From JALYRV01 sp036675475 (GTDB taxonomy: Bacteria > Acidobacteriota > Vicinamibacteria > Vicinamibacterales > SCN-69-37): a DNA stretch of 15,090 nt. The position numbers and the translations under genes are program-made. Below the pieces are notes generated by a model. It searched no databases. It was not told where the DNA came from and saw only the letters and a program-made list of their open reading frames with translations. Of the stretch, positions 5,979-12,795 are shown piece by piece; position 1 is the first letter of the stretch; every line of letters starts with the position of its first letter. The DNA is taken from positions 1 through 15,090 of the forward strand of contig JAKFEY010000012.1 of assembly GCA_036675475.1 (NCBI GenBank). The letters are read 5' to 3'.

Positions 5979-7392
5979 AATCCATGCTCGTGCGGCTTCG
6001 GAACACGAGCAGGAGCGCGAACAGCACGCCGCCGGTGAGCGTTTCGAACGCGAGCCGGCGGGTGCTCTTGGGGCGCAGGGCCTCCCTGCCCGCGTCCCAG
6101 CGCGGCAGCAGCCAGGCGTCCCACCACATGTGCAGCACGAGCGGCACGGCATAGATCGCCGCGAGCACGAACAGATACGCGCCCATCTGGCGCTCGGCTG
6201 ACGTGCTGTCGAACGGCGACAGCGTCAGGTACTGCCAGAGATACGCCGAGTTCGTTTCACGGAACAGCAGCCACCCAAAGGTCACCAGCAGAAACGTGCC
6301 GAGAATCTGCAGCGGCGCGATCGCGACATGAAACTTCGAGGGCGTCCGCGGCGTGATCGGGTCAATCGCGCGCGACAGCGCCACGAGCACGCCGTGATAC
6401 AGGCCCCACAGCACGTAGTTCCAGCTCGCGCCATGCCACAGGCCTGACAGCAGGAACGTCAGAATCAGGTTGAACGCGCGCCGCGCCGGCCCCGTGCGGC
6501 TGCCGCCGAGCGGAATGTAAACGTAGTCGCGGAACCAGCTCGAAAGCGAAATGTGCCAGCGGTGCCAGAAGTCGGCGGGACCGCGCGCGAGATACGGGTG
6601 ATCGAAGTTGCGAATCAGCTCGAAGCCGAACCAGCGCGCCACGCCGCGCGCAATGTCGCTGTAGGCCGAGAAGTCCGCGTAGATCTGAATGGCAAAGGCG
6701 AACACGCCCGCCCAGAGCATCTCGAAGCCGGGCTCGCGGATCGAGAACACCTTGTTGACGATCACGCCGACGTTGTCGGCAATCACCAGCTTCTTGAAGT
6801 AGCCCCACAGGATGAGGAAGATCGCGTCGCGGGCGAGCACCGCATCGAAGCGGCGCCGCGTCTCGATCTGCGGCATCAGGTGCGACGCGCGCTCGATCGG
6901 CCCCGCCACCAGCGGCGGGAAGAAGGTCACGAACGTCGCCAGCGTCAGATAGCTGCGCCGCGCCAGAATCTTTCCGCGATAGACGTCGATGGTGTAGCTG
7001 AGCGCCTGAAACGTGTAGAACGAAATGCCGATCGGCAGGATGATCTGCAGCGCCGGCCGTGAGAAATCCAGGGCCAGCGCCGAGGCCGCCGCGGCGACGT
7101 TGTCGACAAAGAAATTGAAGTACTTGAAGAAGCCCAGCAGCCCGAGATTCGAAATCAGGCTCAGGAGCAGGAACGCGCGCTTGCGCGCCGGCCGCCGCTC
7201 CATCTGAATCGCCGAGACGTAGTCGATGGTCGCCGAGAATATCAGCGGCAGCAGAAACCACGGATGCACGTACCCATAGAAGAAGCAGCCGGCCGCAATC
7301 AGGAACACGTTCTGCGCCCTGTGCGGCAGCATCCAGTAGACGCTGCACGTAATCAGGAAGAACGCGACGAAATCGAGGCTGTGGAAAATCAA
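5959..7392 (-). CDS. MBOAT-family membrane O-acyltransferase (AlgI-like)
   Basis: A 477-residue polytopic protein of the membrane-bound O-acyltransferase family, the group of AlgI and DltB-like enzymes that pass acyl groups across the inner membrane for attachment to cell-surface glycans. Diagnostic motifs are LPIGISFYTFQALSYTIDVYRG (119-140), PLVAGPIERASHL (160-172), DFWHRWHISLSSWFRDYVYI (274-293) and SGLWHGASWNYVLWG (316-330), where His320 is the expected catalytic residue. The start is TTG 7392, overlapping the stop of the SGNH gene as TTGA. It is supported by the N-terminal MIFHSLDFVAFF, which matches where family members begin, although no Shine-Dalgarno is present, so translation probably depends on the upstream gene. 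No polysaccharide biosynthesis genes are visible, so the acceptor is unknown. Confidence 0.92.
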   Translation of the reverse strand: MIFHSLDFVAFFLITCSVYWMLPHRAQNVFLIAAGCFFYGYVHPWFLLPLIFSATIDYVSAIQMERRPARKRAFLLLSLISNLGLLGFFKYFNFFVDNVAAAASALALDFSRPALQIILPIGISFYTFQALSYTIDVYRGKILARRSYLTLATFVTFFPPLVAGPIERASHLMPQIETRRRFDAVLARDAIFLILWGYFKKLVIADNVGVIVNKVFSIREPGFEMLWAGVFAFAIQIYADFSAYSDIARGVARWFGFELIRNFDHPYLARGPADFWHRWHISLSSWFRDYVYIPLGGSRTGPARRAFNLILTFLLSGLWHGASWNYVLWGLYHGVLVALSRAIDPITPRTPSKFHVAIAPLQILGTFLLVTFGWLLFRETNSAYLWQYLTLSPFDSTSAERQMGAYLFVLAAIYAVPLVLHMWWDAWLLPRWDAGREALRPKSTRRLAFETLTGGVLFALLLVFRSRTSMDFIYFQF

Positions 7393-8465
7393 CGGAGGTG
7401 CGCCGCCATCTGCTCGAAGAACAGCTCGGTGTACGGCACCATCGCCACCCTCGAAATATGATCCCCATCGTCATACGGCAGCGCCGCCATGCCGGGGTAA
7501 TAGCGATCGTCGCGGAAGATGGCGCCGTTCGCCTTCAGGTAGGCGTCCAGCTCGCGGATGTACTGCTGCAGCGCCGGCGTTTCGGCCGGCGCCCGGCCGT
7601 TCTCGGGCCGGCGCAGCACGCGCACAAAGATCAGTTTGATGTCGTGCTCGCGCGCCAGCGCCAGGAACGCCGGCAGCACCGAGCGATTGACGTCGCGCTG
7701 GAAGTCGAGCGGCTGGCCTGCGACCGACGCCATGTCGGCGGCGACCGCCGGACGGAGGCGATCGAGCGCGAACGAGGTGTTGAGCGTGTCCACCAGCGCG
7801 TCGGAGCCGTCACCTGCCACGACATGGGCCGGCCATGCGGCCAGCTCAGGCTCGAGCCAGCGCCTCGCCTGCTCCGCCTGATATACGCGTTCGACGAGGC
7901 TGTGCACGCGGAACCACGCGCCCTGCGTGCGCGACGCGACCGCCGCATTCAACTCCGGCTCGAAATCGTGCGCCAGAAAGTCGGCGTTCACGCGATAGGG
8001 ATCGCCGAGACGGAACATCGGATCGGTGAGATTCGTTTCGCGAAAGAACACAATCACGGCGCGCGGGCGGATGCCGCTCGCAATCACGTAGTTCTTGAAG
8101 ATCAGGAACCAGTGCGCGGAGCCGGTCGCGTTGCGCAGAATGGGCGCCACCGCGGTGCCGGCCAGTTCCTCGAGCCGCCGCTTGTGGATGCGCCCCGCCA
8201 TCGAGTCGCCGATGACGACGATGCCCGGCTGCACGGCACGGAGTTCCTCGATGGGCACGGGATCGAACGGCTCGCGCGCGCGCGCAGGTTCGAGCGCCGG
8301 CACATAACTCGGCGTGGCCCGCGCCGCATCGGGCGCCCACGTCGCGAACACAGGCCGCCACAGCAGCGGCACCGCCGCGATCGCGGCCAGGACGAGCACG
8401 ATCTGACCCGCGGCTCTCCCCTTCCCCGTGCTCACCTGCCTCACCTGTGCCTCACCCGCACTCAC
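7389..8465 (-). CDS. SGNH-hydrolase-like membrane-anchored protein, MBOAT partner
   Basis: A 358-residue protein with one N-terminal membrane segment (about 20-41) and a periplasmic domain of SGNH/GDSL type. The nucleophile block is VVIGDSMAGR with Ser88, and the DxxH block is DGDH (333-336) near the C-terminus, the usual places for this fold. Proteins of this type (AlgJ/AlgX- and DltD-like) receive the acyl group exported by an MBOAT protein and transfer it to a glycan or teichoic acid. The 4-nt overlap with the MBOAT gene supports that pairing. The start is uncertain: GTG codons at 8465, 8444 and 8435 are all in frame, within a decamer repeat. I give the longest form. Fold fairly confident, acceptor unknown. 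Confidence 0.8.
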   Translation of the reverse strand: MSAGEAQVRQVSTGKGRAAGQIVLVLAAIAAVPLLWRPVFATWAPDAARATPSYVPALEPARAREPFDPVPIEELRAVQPGIVVIGDSMAGRIHKRRLEELAGTAVAPILRNATGSAHWFLIFKNYVIASGIRPRAVIVFFRETNLTDPMFRLGDPYRVNADFLAHDFEPELNAAVASRTQGAWFRVHSLVERVYQAEQARRWLEPELAAWPAHVVAGDGSDALVDTLNTSFALDRLRPAVAADMASVAGQPLDFQRDVNRSVLPAFLALAREHDIKLIFVRVLRRPENGRAPAETPALQQYIRELDAYLKANGAIFRDDRYYPGMAALPYDDGDHISRVAMVPYTELFFEQMAAHLR

Positions 8466-8480
8466 CCGCCCTTACCCGAC
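8431..8480. repeat. About 10-bp tandem repeat (CTCACCCGC-like) across a stop/start junction
   Basis: Five degenerate units of 9, 11, 10, 10 and 10 bases (ctcacctgc, ctcacctgtgc, ctcacccgca, ctcacccgcc, cttacccgac) run through the end of the DUF4159 gene and the beginning of the SGNH gene. On the coding strand each unit reads roughly GCGGGTGAG, so the array itself supplies several GTG start candidates. Confidence 0.65.
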
Positions 8481-9170
8481 CATCGTGTAGACGACGATGT
8501 TCACCGCGAAGCGGGTGTTGTCGTCGCGCCGGAAGCGTTTGTTGCGCCAGTCGTAGTCCCATTCGCAGCCGTAGTCCTTGTTGCTGTACAGCACGCCAAG
8601 GCGCCCGCGCCGCTCGAGCCCGCGCAGGTAATCGTGCACCATGTCGTCGCCCCACCCGTTCAGTTCGTGCGAGGTCTGGGGCGGCCCGTCCGGAAACCGG
8701 AAGAACGATCGGTAGAGGCCGTGCGTCCGCGGCAGCTTCGGCATGGCGCCGCCGCCGGGAAACACGCGCAGCATCTCCGACTCGAACGACTTCGCGTAGA
8801 GCCCGTCGACATCGTGATTGCAGTCGTCGGAAAACAGCAGGCCGCCCGCCTCGACGAAGGCGCGCAGGCCGTCGCGCTCGGCGGCGCTGAATCGTACCAG
8901 CTTGTGGCCGGTCATGAAGAGAAACGGAAAGGCCTGCAGCTCGCTCGAGTCCGCCGTAATCACGATCTCTTCGGGATAAATCGGGATGTTCGTGTATTCG
9001 ACGATGGCGTTGAGCACGTTGGCGGCGACTTTGGGGTTGTAGTCCCAGTCGCCCGAGGCGTAGCGGAGCCGCGCGAACACGAACTCGCCGGGGCCGGGCG
9101 CACCGCGCCGGACCTGCGGCCAGGGGACGACTGCCGCCCCAAGCGTCGTCATGAATTCGCGCCGGTTCAC
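8472..9170 (-). CDS. DUF4159 protein with Tat-type signal
   Basis: A 232-residue protein of the DUF4159 family, which has a class-I glutamine-amidotransferase-like fold. The family core is clear: FPFLFMTGHKLVRFSAAERD (81-100), LRAFVEAGGLLFSDDCN (102-118), then WGDDMVHDYLRG and GVLYSNKDYGCEWDYDW. The N-terminus MNRREFMTTLGAAVV carries a twin-arginine motif but a short hydrophobic stretch, so export is likely rather than certain. The start is GTG 9170, needed for the signal. TACAAT on the minus strand (9178-9183) ends 7 nt before it, so the message may be leaderless. The SGNH gene follows 6 nt after the stop codon. DUF4159 proteins have no settled biochemical function, and a link to the acyltransferase pair is suggested only by position. 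Confidence 0.85.
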   Translation of the reverse strand: MNRREFMTTLGAAVVPWPQVRRGAPGPGEFVFARLRYASGDWDYNPKVAANVLNAIVEYTNIPIYPEEIVITADSSELQAFPFLFMTGHKLVRFSAAERDGLRAFVEAGGLLFSDDCNHDVDGLYAKSFESEMLRVFPGGGAMPKLPRTHGLYRSFFRFPDGPPQTSHELNGWGDDMVHDYLRGLERRGRLGVLYSNKDYGCEWDYDWRNKRFRRDDNTRFAVNIVVYTMVG

Positions 9171-9204
9171 GCGACAGATTGTACCCGGCTACACTGGCGT
9201 CGCC
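9171..9204. promoter_or_regulatory. Divergent promoter region between the DUF4159 and esterase genes
   Basis: Only 34 bp separate two GTG starts pointing apart. On the minus strand TACAAT (9178-9183; 5 of 6 to the sigma-70 -10 consensus) lies 7 nt from GTG 9170. On the plus strand TACACT (9190-9195; 4 of 6) lies 9 nt from GTG 9205, with TTCACG at 9166-9171 as a possible -35 at 18-bp spacing. Neither gene has a Shine-Dalgarno here, which fits leaderless transcripts. Motif matches only; not proven. Confidence 0.4.
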
Positions 9205-10032
9205 GTGCGCCTCCACCTCTCGATTCTGCTGGCGGCCCTGCTGACGGTGCAGGGTGATGTCCGCGACGTCACGTTCGCGAGCGCCGCGCTGGGCCGCACG
9301 GTGCCGTACCGCGTGCTGCTGCCTGCCGGGTACGAGGCGTCGGACGCGCGCTATCCCGTCCTGTATCTGCTGCACGGCCTCGACGGCCACTACACCGACT
9401 GGGTCGATCGGACGAAGCTCGCGCAGCACCTCGGCGGGCGCGCGCTGATCGTCGTCACGCCCGAAGGCGCGAACTCCTGGTATGTGAACTGGCATGCGGG
9501 CACGAATGAACGCTGGGAGGATTACCTCGCGCACGACCTGATCGCCGACGTCGACGCGCGCTTTCGCACCGAGGCGCGGCGCGAGTCGCGCTTCATCGCC
9601 GGCCTCTCGATGGGCGGCTATGGCGCGCTGCGCATGGGGCTGAAGCATCCGGAGCAGTACGCGATCGCGGCCAGCGTGAGCGGCGCGCTCAACATCACGC
9701 GGCTCGAGACGTACGGCTGGACCGACGGCCTGCGCGCCGGGTTCCTGAAGGCCTTCGGCCCCCAGGGCAGCGACCGCCGGGCAGAGGACGATGTCTTCGA
9801 ACTTGCGCGGCGGGCACCGCCGGGCGCCATGCCCTTCTTCTATCTCGATTGCGGCGCGGCCGATCCGTTCCTGCCCGGCAACCGCGAGCTCGCGGCCATT
9901 CTGCAGGAGCGGAAGATCGCCTACGAGTATCGGGAGACCCCGGGCGCCCACAACTGGGCGTACTGGGATCGCCAGATCGTGCCGATCCTGAATCTGATCA
10001 GACCGCCGGCGCAGGCGCCGGCGCGAAAGTGA
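9205..10032 (+). CDS. Secreted esterase of the esterase D family (alpha/beta hydrolase)
   Basis: A 275-residue protein from GTG 9205, starting MRLHLSILLAALLTVQGD, a plausible Sec signal peptide; an upstream ATG at 9151 would bury the signal behind 18 residues and overlap DUF4159, so I rejected it. The body matches the putative-esterase family (esterase D, tributyrin esterase, antigen 85 relatives): RYPVLYLLHGLDGHYTDW for the oxyanion region, Ser135 in GLSMGGYGALRMG, Asp220 in YLDCGAADPF and His249 in PGAHNWAYW make a full catalytic triad. It probably hydrolyses short acyl or aryl esters in the periplasm or outside. It is divergent from DUF4159, and its last 35 nt overlap the convergent MATE gene. 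Substrate unknown. Confidence 0.88.
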   Translation: MRLHLSILLAALLTVQGDVRDVTFASAALGRTVPYRVLLPAGYEASDARYPVLYLLHGLDGHYTDWVDRTKLAQHLGGRALIVVTPEGANSWYVNWHAGTNERWEDYLAHDLIADVDARFRTEARRESRFIAGLSMGGYGALRMGLKHPEQYAIAASVSGALNITRLETYGWTDGLRAGFLKAFGPQGSDRRAEDDVFELARRAPPGAMPFFYLDCGAADPFLPGNRELAAILQERKIAYEYRETPGAHNWAYWDRQIVPILNLIRPPAQAPARK

Positions 10033-11359
10033 GCTTGCGTGCGAACTCACGCCTCAGCAGATACAGATTGAGCGCCATCTGCAGCAGGACGGCCGTGGCC
10101 GACAGGTACCAGACCCAGCGCAGCTCGAAGCCGGCTGTGCCGGCCAGCATGAAGGCCGGAATGGCGACCAGGGTCAGGCGCGCGAAGGACGTCAGCAGCG
10201 GCGGCACGCTGTTGCCGAGCGCCTGGAAGGTGCTCGAGGCCACGAACGTCACGCCCGATCCCACGAAGCTCCAGGCGAGGATGCGCAGGTACTCCTCGCC
10301 CACCGCGATGACCGCGGGGTCGGGGCTGAAGAACGCCACCATCGGACGCGGCACCGTGAGGCACAACGCGGCGAACGCCGCCATCACACCGGCGGCCATC
10401 CACGCGGCGTCCTGAAACGCGCGGCGCACGCGCTCCGGCTTCCGCGCGCCGAAGTTCTGCCCCGCCACCGGCGCCACACCAAACCCGAGCGCGACGATCG
10501 GCATGAACCCGGCCTGGACGAGCCGCAGGCCGATGCCGAAGCCCGCCTGCGCCGCCGCGCCGAACGGCCGGCTGATCACGTACACGATGAAGAGATAGAC
10601 GGCCATCAGGCCGAACTCGGTGCCGGCGGGCAGCCCGATTTTCAGAATCGCGGCCCACGTCTGCCACTGGGGCTTCCACGCGTGGCGATCGAACGTCAGA
10701 TAGGCGCCCGGCTTCAGGAAGTACCCCACCAGCCAGATGACGCCGGCGAGCACCGCGATGAACGACGAGAGCGCGGCGCCCGCGACGCCGAACACCACAC
10801 CGGTGCCCCAGCCGAAGATCAGCACCGGCGCCAGCAGCATGTTCAGGATGACGGTGACCGTGCCGACGATCATCCCCGGCTTGAAGTTGCCGGTGCCGCG
10901 CAGCGCCGCCGCCAGCGCGACCAGGCCGAACTGCAGCCCCATCGCCGGAATGAACCAGCCGAGAAACTCAGAGGCGAGATCGGCCGTCAGCGCGTCGGCC
11001 GCGAGCGCGTCGACGTACGGCCGCCGCAGCGCCATGCCCACGGCGACGAACGCCACGCCCGCGGCCATCGACAGCACCTGCGCCTGGTTGAACACCAGCC
11101 GCGCGCGGTCGTGATTCCTCTGCCCCACCGCATGCGACACCAGCGTCGTGGTGCCGACGCCCAGCATCTGCGACAGGGCGAGCACGACGAACGTGAGATT
11201 CCCGGCGATGCTGACGGCGGCCACCGCTTCGCTGCCCAGCCGTCCCATCCAGTAGAGATCGACGAGAAAGTACAAGGTCTGAAAGACCATGGTGACGAGC
11301 ATGAAGCTCGTCGTCCGCAGCAGGTGGCGTGAAATCGATCCGGTCGTGAGGTCCTGCAT
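9998..11359 (-). CDS. MATE-family multidrug/organic-cation exporter
   Basis: A 453-residue membrane protein with about 12 hydrophobic segments in two halves and MATE-family blocks: LYFLVDLYWMGRLGSEAVAA near residues 29-48, a VAGQNFGARKPERVRRA segment at the start of the second half (GQNxGA motif), and TSFARL late in the second half. Such carriers use a proton or sodium gradient to expel drugs, metabolites or cationic compounds. ATG 11359 fits the usual N-terminus (TTGSISRHLLRTTSFML); no strong Shine-Dalgarno is visible and a hairpin ends 8 nt before the start codon. It lies 32 nt after gdhA on the same strand. The C-terminal tail (APAPAPAV) is coded by the palindrome shared with the overlapping esterase gene. 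Family sure, substrate unknown. Confidence 0.9.
   Translation of the reverse strand: MQDLTTGSISRHLLRTTSFMLVTMVFQTLYFLVDLYWMGRLGSEAVAAVSIAGNLTFVVLALSQMLGVGTTTLVSHAVGQRNHDRARLVFNQAQVLSMAAGVAFVAVGMALRRPYVDALAADALTADLASEFLGWFIPAMGLQFGLVALAAALRGTGNFKPGMIVGTVTVILNMLLAPVLIFGWGTGVVFGVAGAALSSFIAVLAGVIWLVGYFLKPGAYLTFDRHAWKPQWQTWAAILKIGLPAGTEFGLMAVYLFIVYVISRPFGAAAQAGFGIGLRLVQAGFMPIVALGFGVAPVAGQNFGARKPERVRRAFQDAAWMAAGVMAAFAALCLTVPRPMVAFFSPDPAVIAVGEEYLRILAWSFVGSGVTFVASSTFQALGNSVPPLLTSFARLTLVAIPAFMLAGTAGFELRWVWYLSATAVLLQMALNLYLLRREFARKLTFAPAPAPAV
10004..10023. terminator. GC-rich palindrome in the overlapping ends of the esterase and MATE genes
   Basis: Nine-base arms (10004-10012 and 10015-10023, cgccggcgc / gcgccggcg) with a 2-base gap lie inside both convergent reading frames. 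As RNA the innermost pairs would open, leaving a strong GC stem. It could slow or end transcription from both sides, but there is no T-tract on either strand, so calling it a terminator is tentative. Confidence 0.3.
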
Positions 11360-11367
11360 GTGATGCG

Positions 11368-11395
11368 GTAGCGCAGGCCTTCAGGCCTGCGTTAC
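11368..11395. repeat. 12-bp imperfect inverted repeat between gdhA and the MATE gene
   Basis: gtagcgcaggcc (11368-11379) pairs with ggcctgcgttac (11384-11395) around a TTCA loop with one mismatch (G:U in one orientation). It starts within the gdhA stop codon and ends 8 nt before the MATE start. No T-run follows on the minus strand, so a standard intrinsic terminator is unlikely; an attenuator, mRNA-stability hairpin or dispersed repeat copy fits better. Confidence 0.65.
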
Positions 11396-12780
11396 ACCAG
11401 TCCCTGGTCCATCATGGCGTCGGCCACCTTGAGGAAGCCCGCGATGTTCGCGCCGTGCACGTAGTTGCCCGGCGCGCCATACGCATCCGCGGTCTCGCGG
11501 CAGGCACGATGGATGGCTTTCATGATGCCATGAAGCCGGCCGTCGACTTCCTCGCGCGTCCAGCAGAGGCGCGCGCTGTTCTGCGCCATCTCGAGGCCCG
11601 ACGTGGCCACGCCTCCGGCGTTGGCCGCCTTGCCCGGCGCGTACAACACGCGGGCGTCGACGAATACGCGCACGGCGTCGAGCGTGCAGGGCATGTTCGC
11701 GCCCTCGGCGACGGCCATGACGCCGTTGGCCACCATCTGCGCCGCGTCCTCGCCCGACAGCTCGTTCTGCGTCGCGCTCGGAAACGCGCACGCGGCGCGG
11801 TGCGCCCACATCGGGTGCGACGTCCCGCCCTTCACGGCGGTGTAGGTGACACCCTTCACCTCCGCCGCATAGTCGCGCAGCCGCCCGCGCCGCACGTTCT
11901 TCACTTCCATCAGCGTGGCCAGCTTCGCGCGATCGAAGCCGGCCTCGTCGAGGATGTAGCCGTCGGAGTCGGACGCCGTGATCACGCGCGCCCCGAGATC
12001 GAGCAGCTTCTCGATGGTGTACTGCGCCACGTTGCCGCTGCCCGACACCAGGCACGTCTTGCCGTCGAGCGTCTCGTTGCGCGTGGCCAGCATCTCGGCC
12101 GCGAAATACACGGCGCCATACCCGGTGGCCTCGGGACGAATCAGCGACCCGCCCCAGTTGAGCGCCTTGCCCGTCAGCACGCCGGTGAATTCGTTGCGCA
12201 GCCGCTTGTACTGCCCGAAGAGAAAGCCAATCTCGCGCCCGCCGACGCCGATGTCGCCGGCCGGCACGTCGGTGTCGGCGCCGATGTGGCGCGCCAGCTC
12301 GGTCATGAACGCCTGGCAGAAGCGCATCACTTCCGCGTCGCTCTTCCCCTTCGGATCGAAATCGGCGCCGCCCTTGCCGCCGCCCATCGGCAGCGTCGTC
12401 AGCGAGTTCTTGAACACCTGCTCGAACGCGAGAAACTTGAGCACGCCAAGCGTGACGCTTGGATGAAAGCGCAGCCCGCCCTTGTACGGGCCGATCGCGC
12501 TGTTCATCTGCACGCGGAAGCCGCGATTGATCTGCACCTCGCCCGCGTCGTCCTGCCACGGCACGCGGAACATCACCACGCGCTCGGGCTCGACGAGGCG
12601 CTCGATGATGCGGGCGCGGATGTATTCGGGGCGCCGCTGAAGGGCGAGGTCGAGGCTTTCCAGCACCTCCTCGACCGCCTGATGGAAGTCAGGCTCCGCG
12701 GGATTCTTGGCGCGCACCTGCGCGAGAATGTCGCCGACGTACGCCGAGGGTTGCGAACGAACGCCGCCGACTACGCGCAT
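11392..12780 (-). CDS. gdhA: Glutamate dehydrogenase (hexameric, GdhA type, probably NADP-linked)
   Basis: Converts 2-oxoglutarate and ammonia to glutamate, reversibly, in the cytosol. The 462-residue product aligns over its length with E. coli GdhA (447 residues). Shared blocks are LVEPERVVMFRVPW (62-75), SAIGPYKGGLRFHPSV (94-109), LPMGGGKGGADFDPKG (130-145; Lys136 is the expected catalytic lysine), DTDVPAGDIGVGGREIGF (169-186; Asp176 catalytic), GSGNVAQY (247-254, nucleotide-binding loop) and APGKAANAGGVATSGLEMAQN. NADP preference is inferred from closeness to the E. coli enzyme. The PCATQNE block reads PSATQNE and the residues before it differ from E. coli. ATG 12780 has a strong ribosome site, GGAGGAGG on the minus strand (12785-12792), 4 nt upstream. 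The kinase stop codon is 15 nt upstream, so co-transcription is likely. Confidence 0.95.
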   Translation of the reverse strand: MRVVGGVRSQPSAYVGDILAQVRAKNPAEPDFHQAVEEVLESLDLALQRRPEYIRARIIERLVEPERVVMFRVPWQDDAGEVQINRGFRVQMNSAIGPYKGGLRFHPSVTLGVLKFLAFEQVFKNSLTTLPMGGGKGGADFDPKGKSDAEVMRFCQAFMTELARHIGADTDVPAGDIGVGGREIGFLFGQYKRLRNEFTGVLTGKALNWGGSLIRPEATGYGAVYFAAEMLATRNETLDGKTCLVSGSGNVAQYTIEKLLDLGARVITASDSDGYILDEAGFDRAKLATLMEVKNVRRGRLRDYAAEVKGVTYTAVKGGTSHPMWAHRAACAFPSATQNELSGEDAAQMVANGVMAVAEGANMPCTLDAVRVFVDARVLYAPGKAANAGGVATSGLEMAQNSARLCWTREEVDGRLHGIMKAIHRACRETADAYGAPGNYVHGANIAGFLKVADAMMDQGLV

Positions 12781-12784
12781 GACG

Positions 12785-12792
12785 CCTCCTCC
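12785..12792 (-). promoter_or_regulatory. Strong Shine-Dalgarno of gdhA
   Basis: GGAGGAGG on the minus strand, 4 nt before the gdhA ATG and 3 nt after the kinase stop codon. It is the strongest ribosome site in the window, in the 15-nt gap between the kinase and gdhA genes, so gdhA can be translated at high rate from a shared message. Confidence 0.8.
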
Positions 12793-12795
12793 GGA

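Noticed and set aside
9151..9204. Upstream ATG start for the esterase
   Set aside because: It would place 18 polar residues before the signal peptide and overlap the start of DUF4159; GTG 9205 gives a normal signal sequence.
7398..9257. 619-codon plus-strand frame
   Set aside because: It lies antisense to two well-supported genes (SGNH and DUF4159), is dominated by Arg, His, Glu and Val, and has no domain; it is a shadow of GC-rich third codon positions.
8452..10050. 532-codon minus-strand frame
   Set aside because: Runs across the DUF4159 gene in another frame and antisense to the esterase; low-complexity Arg/Ala-rich product with no recognisable motif.
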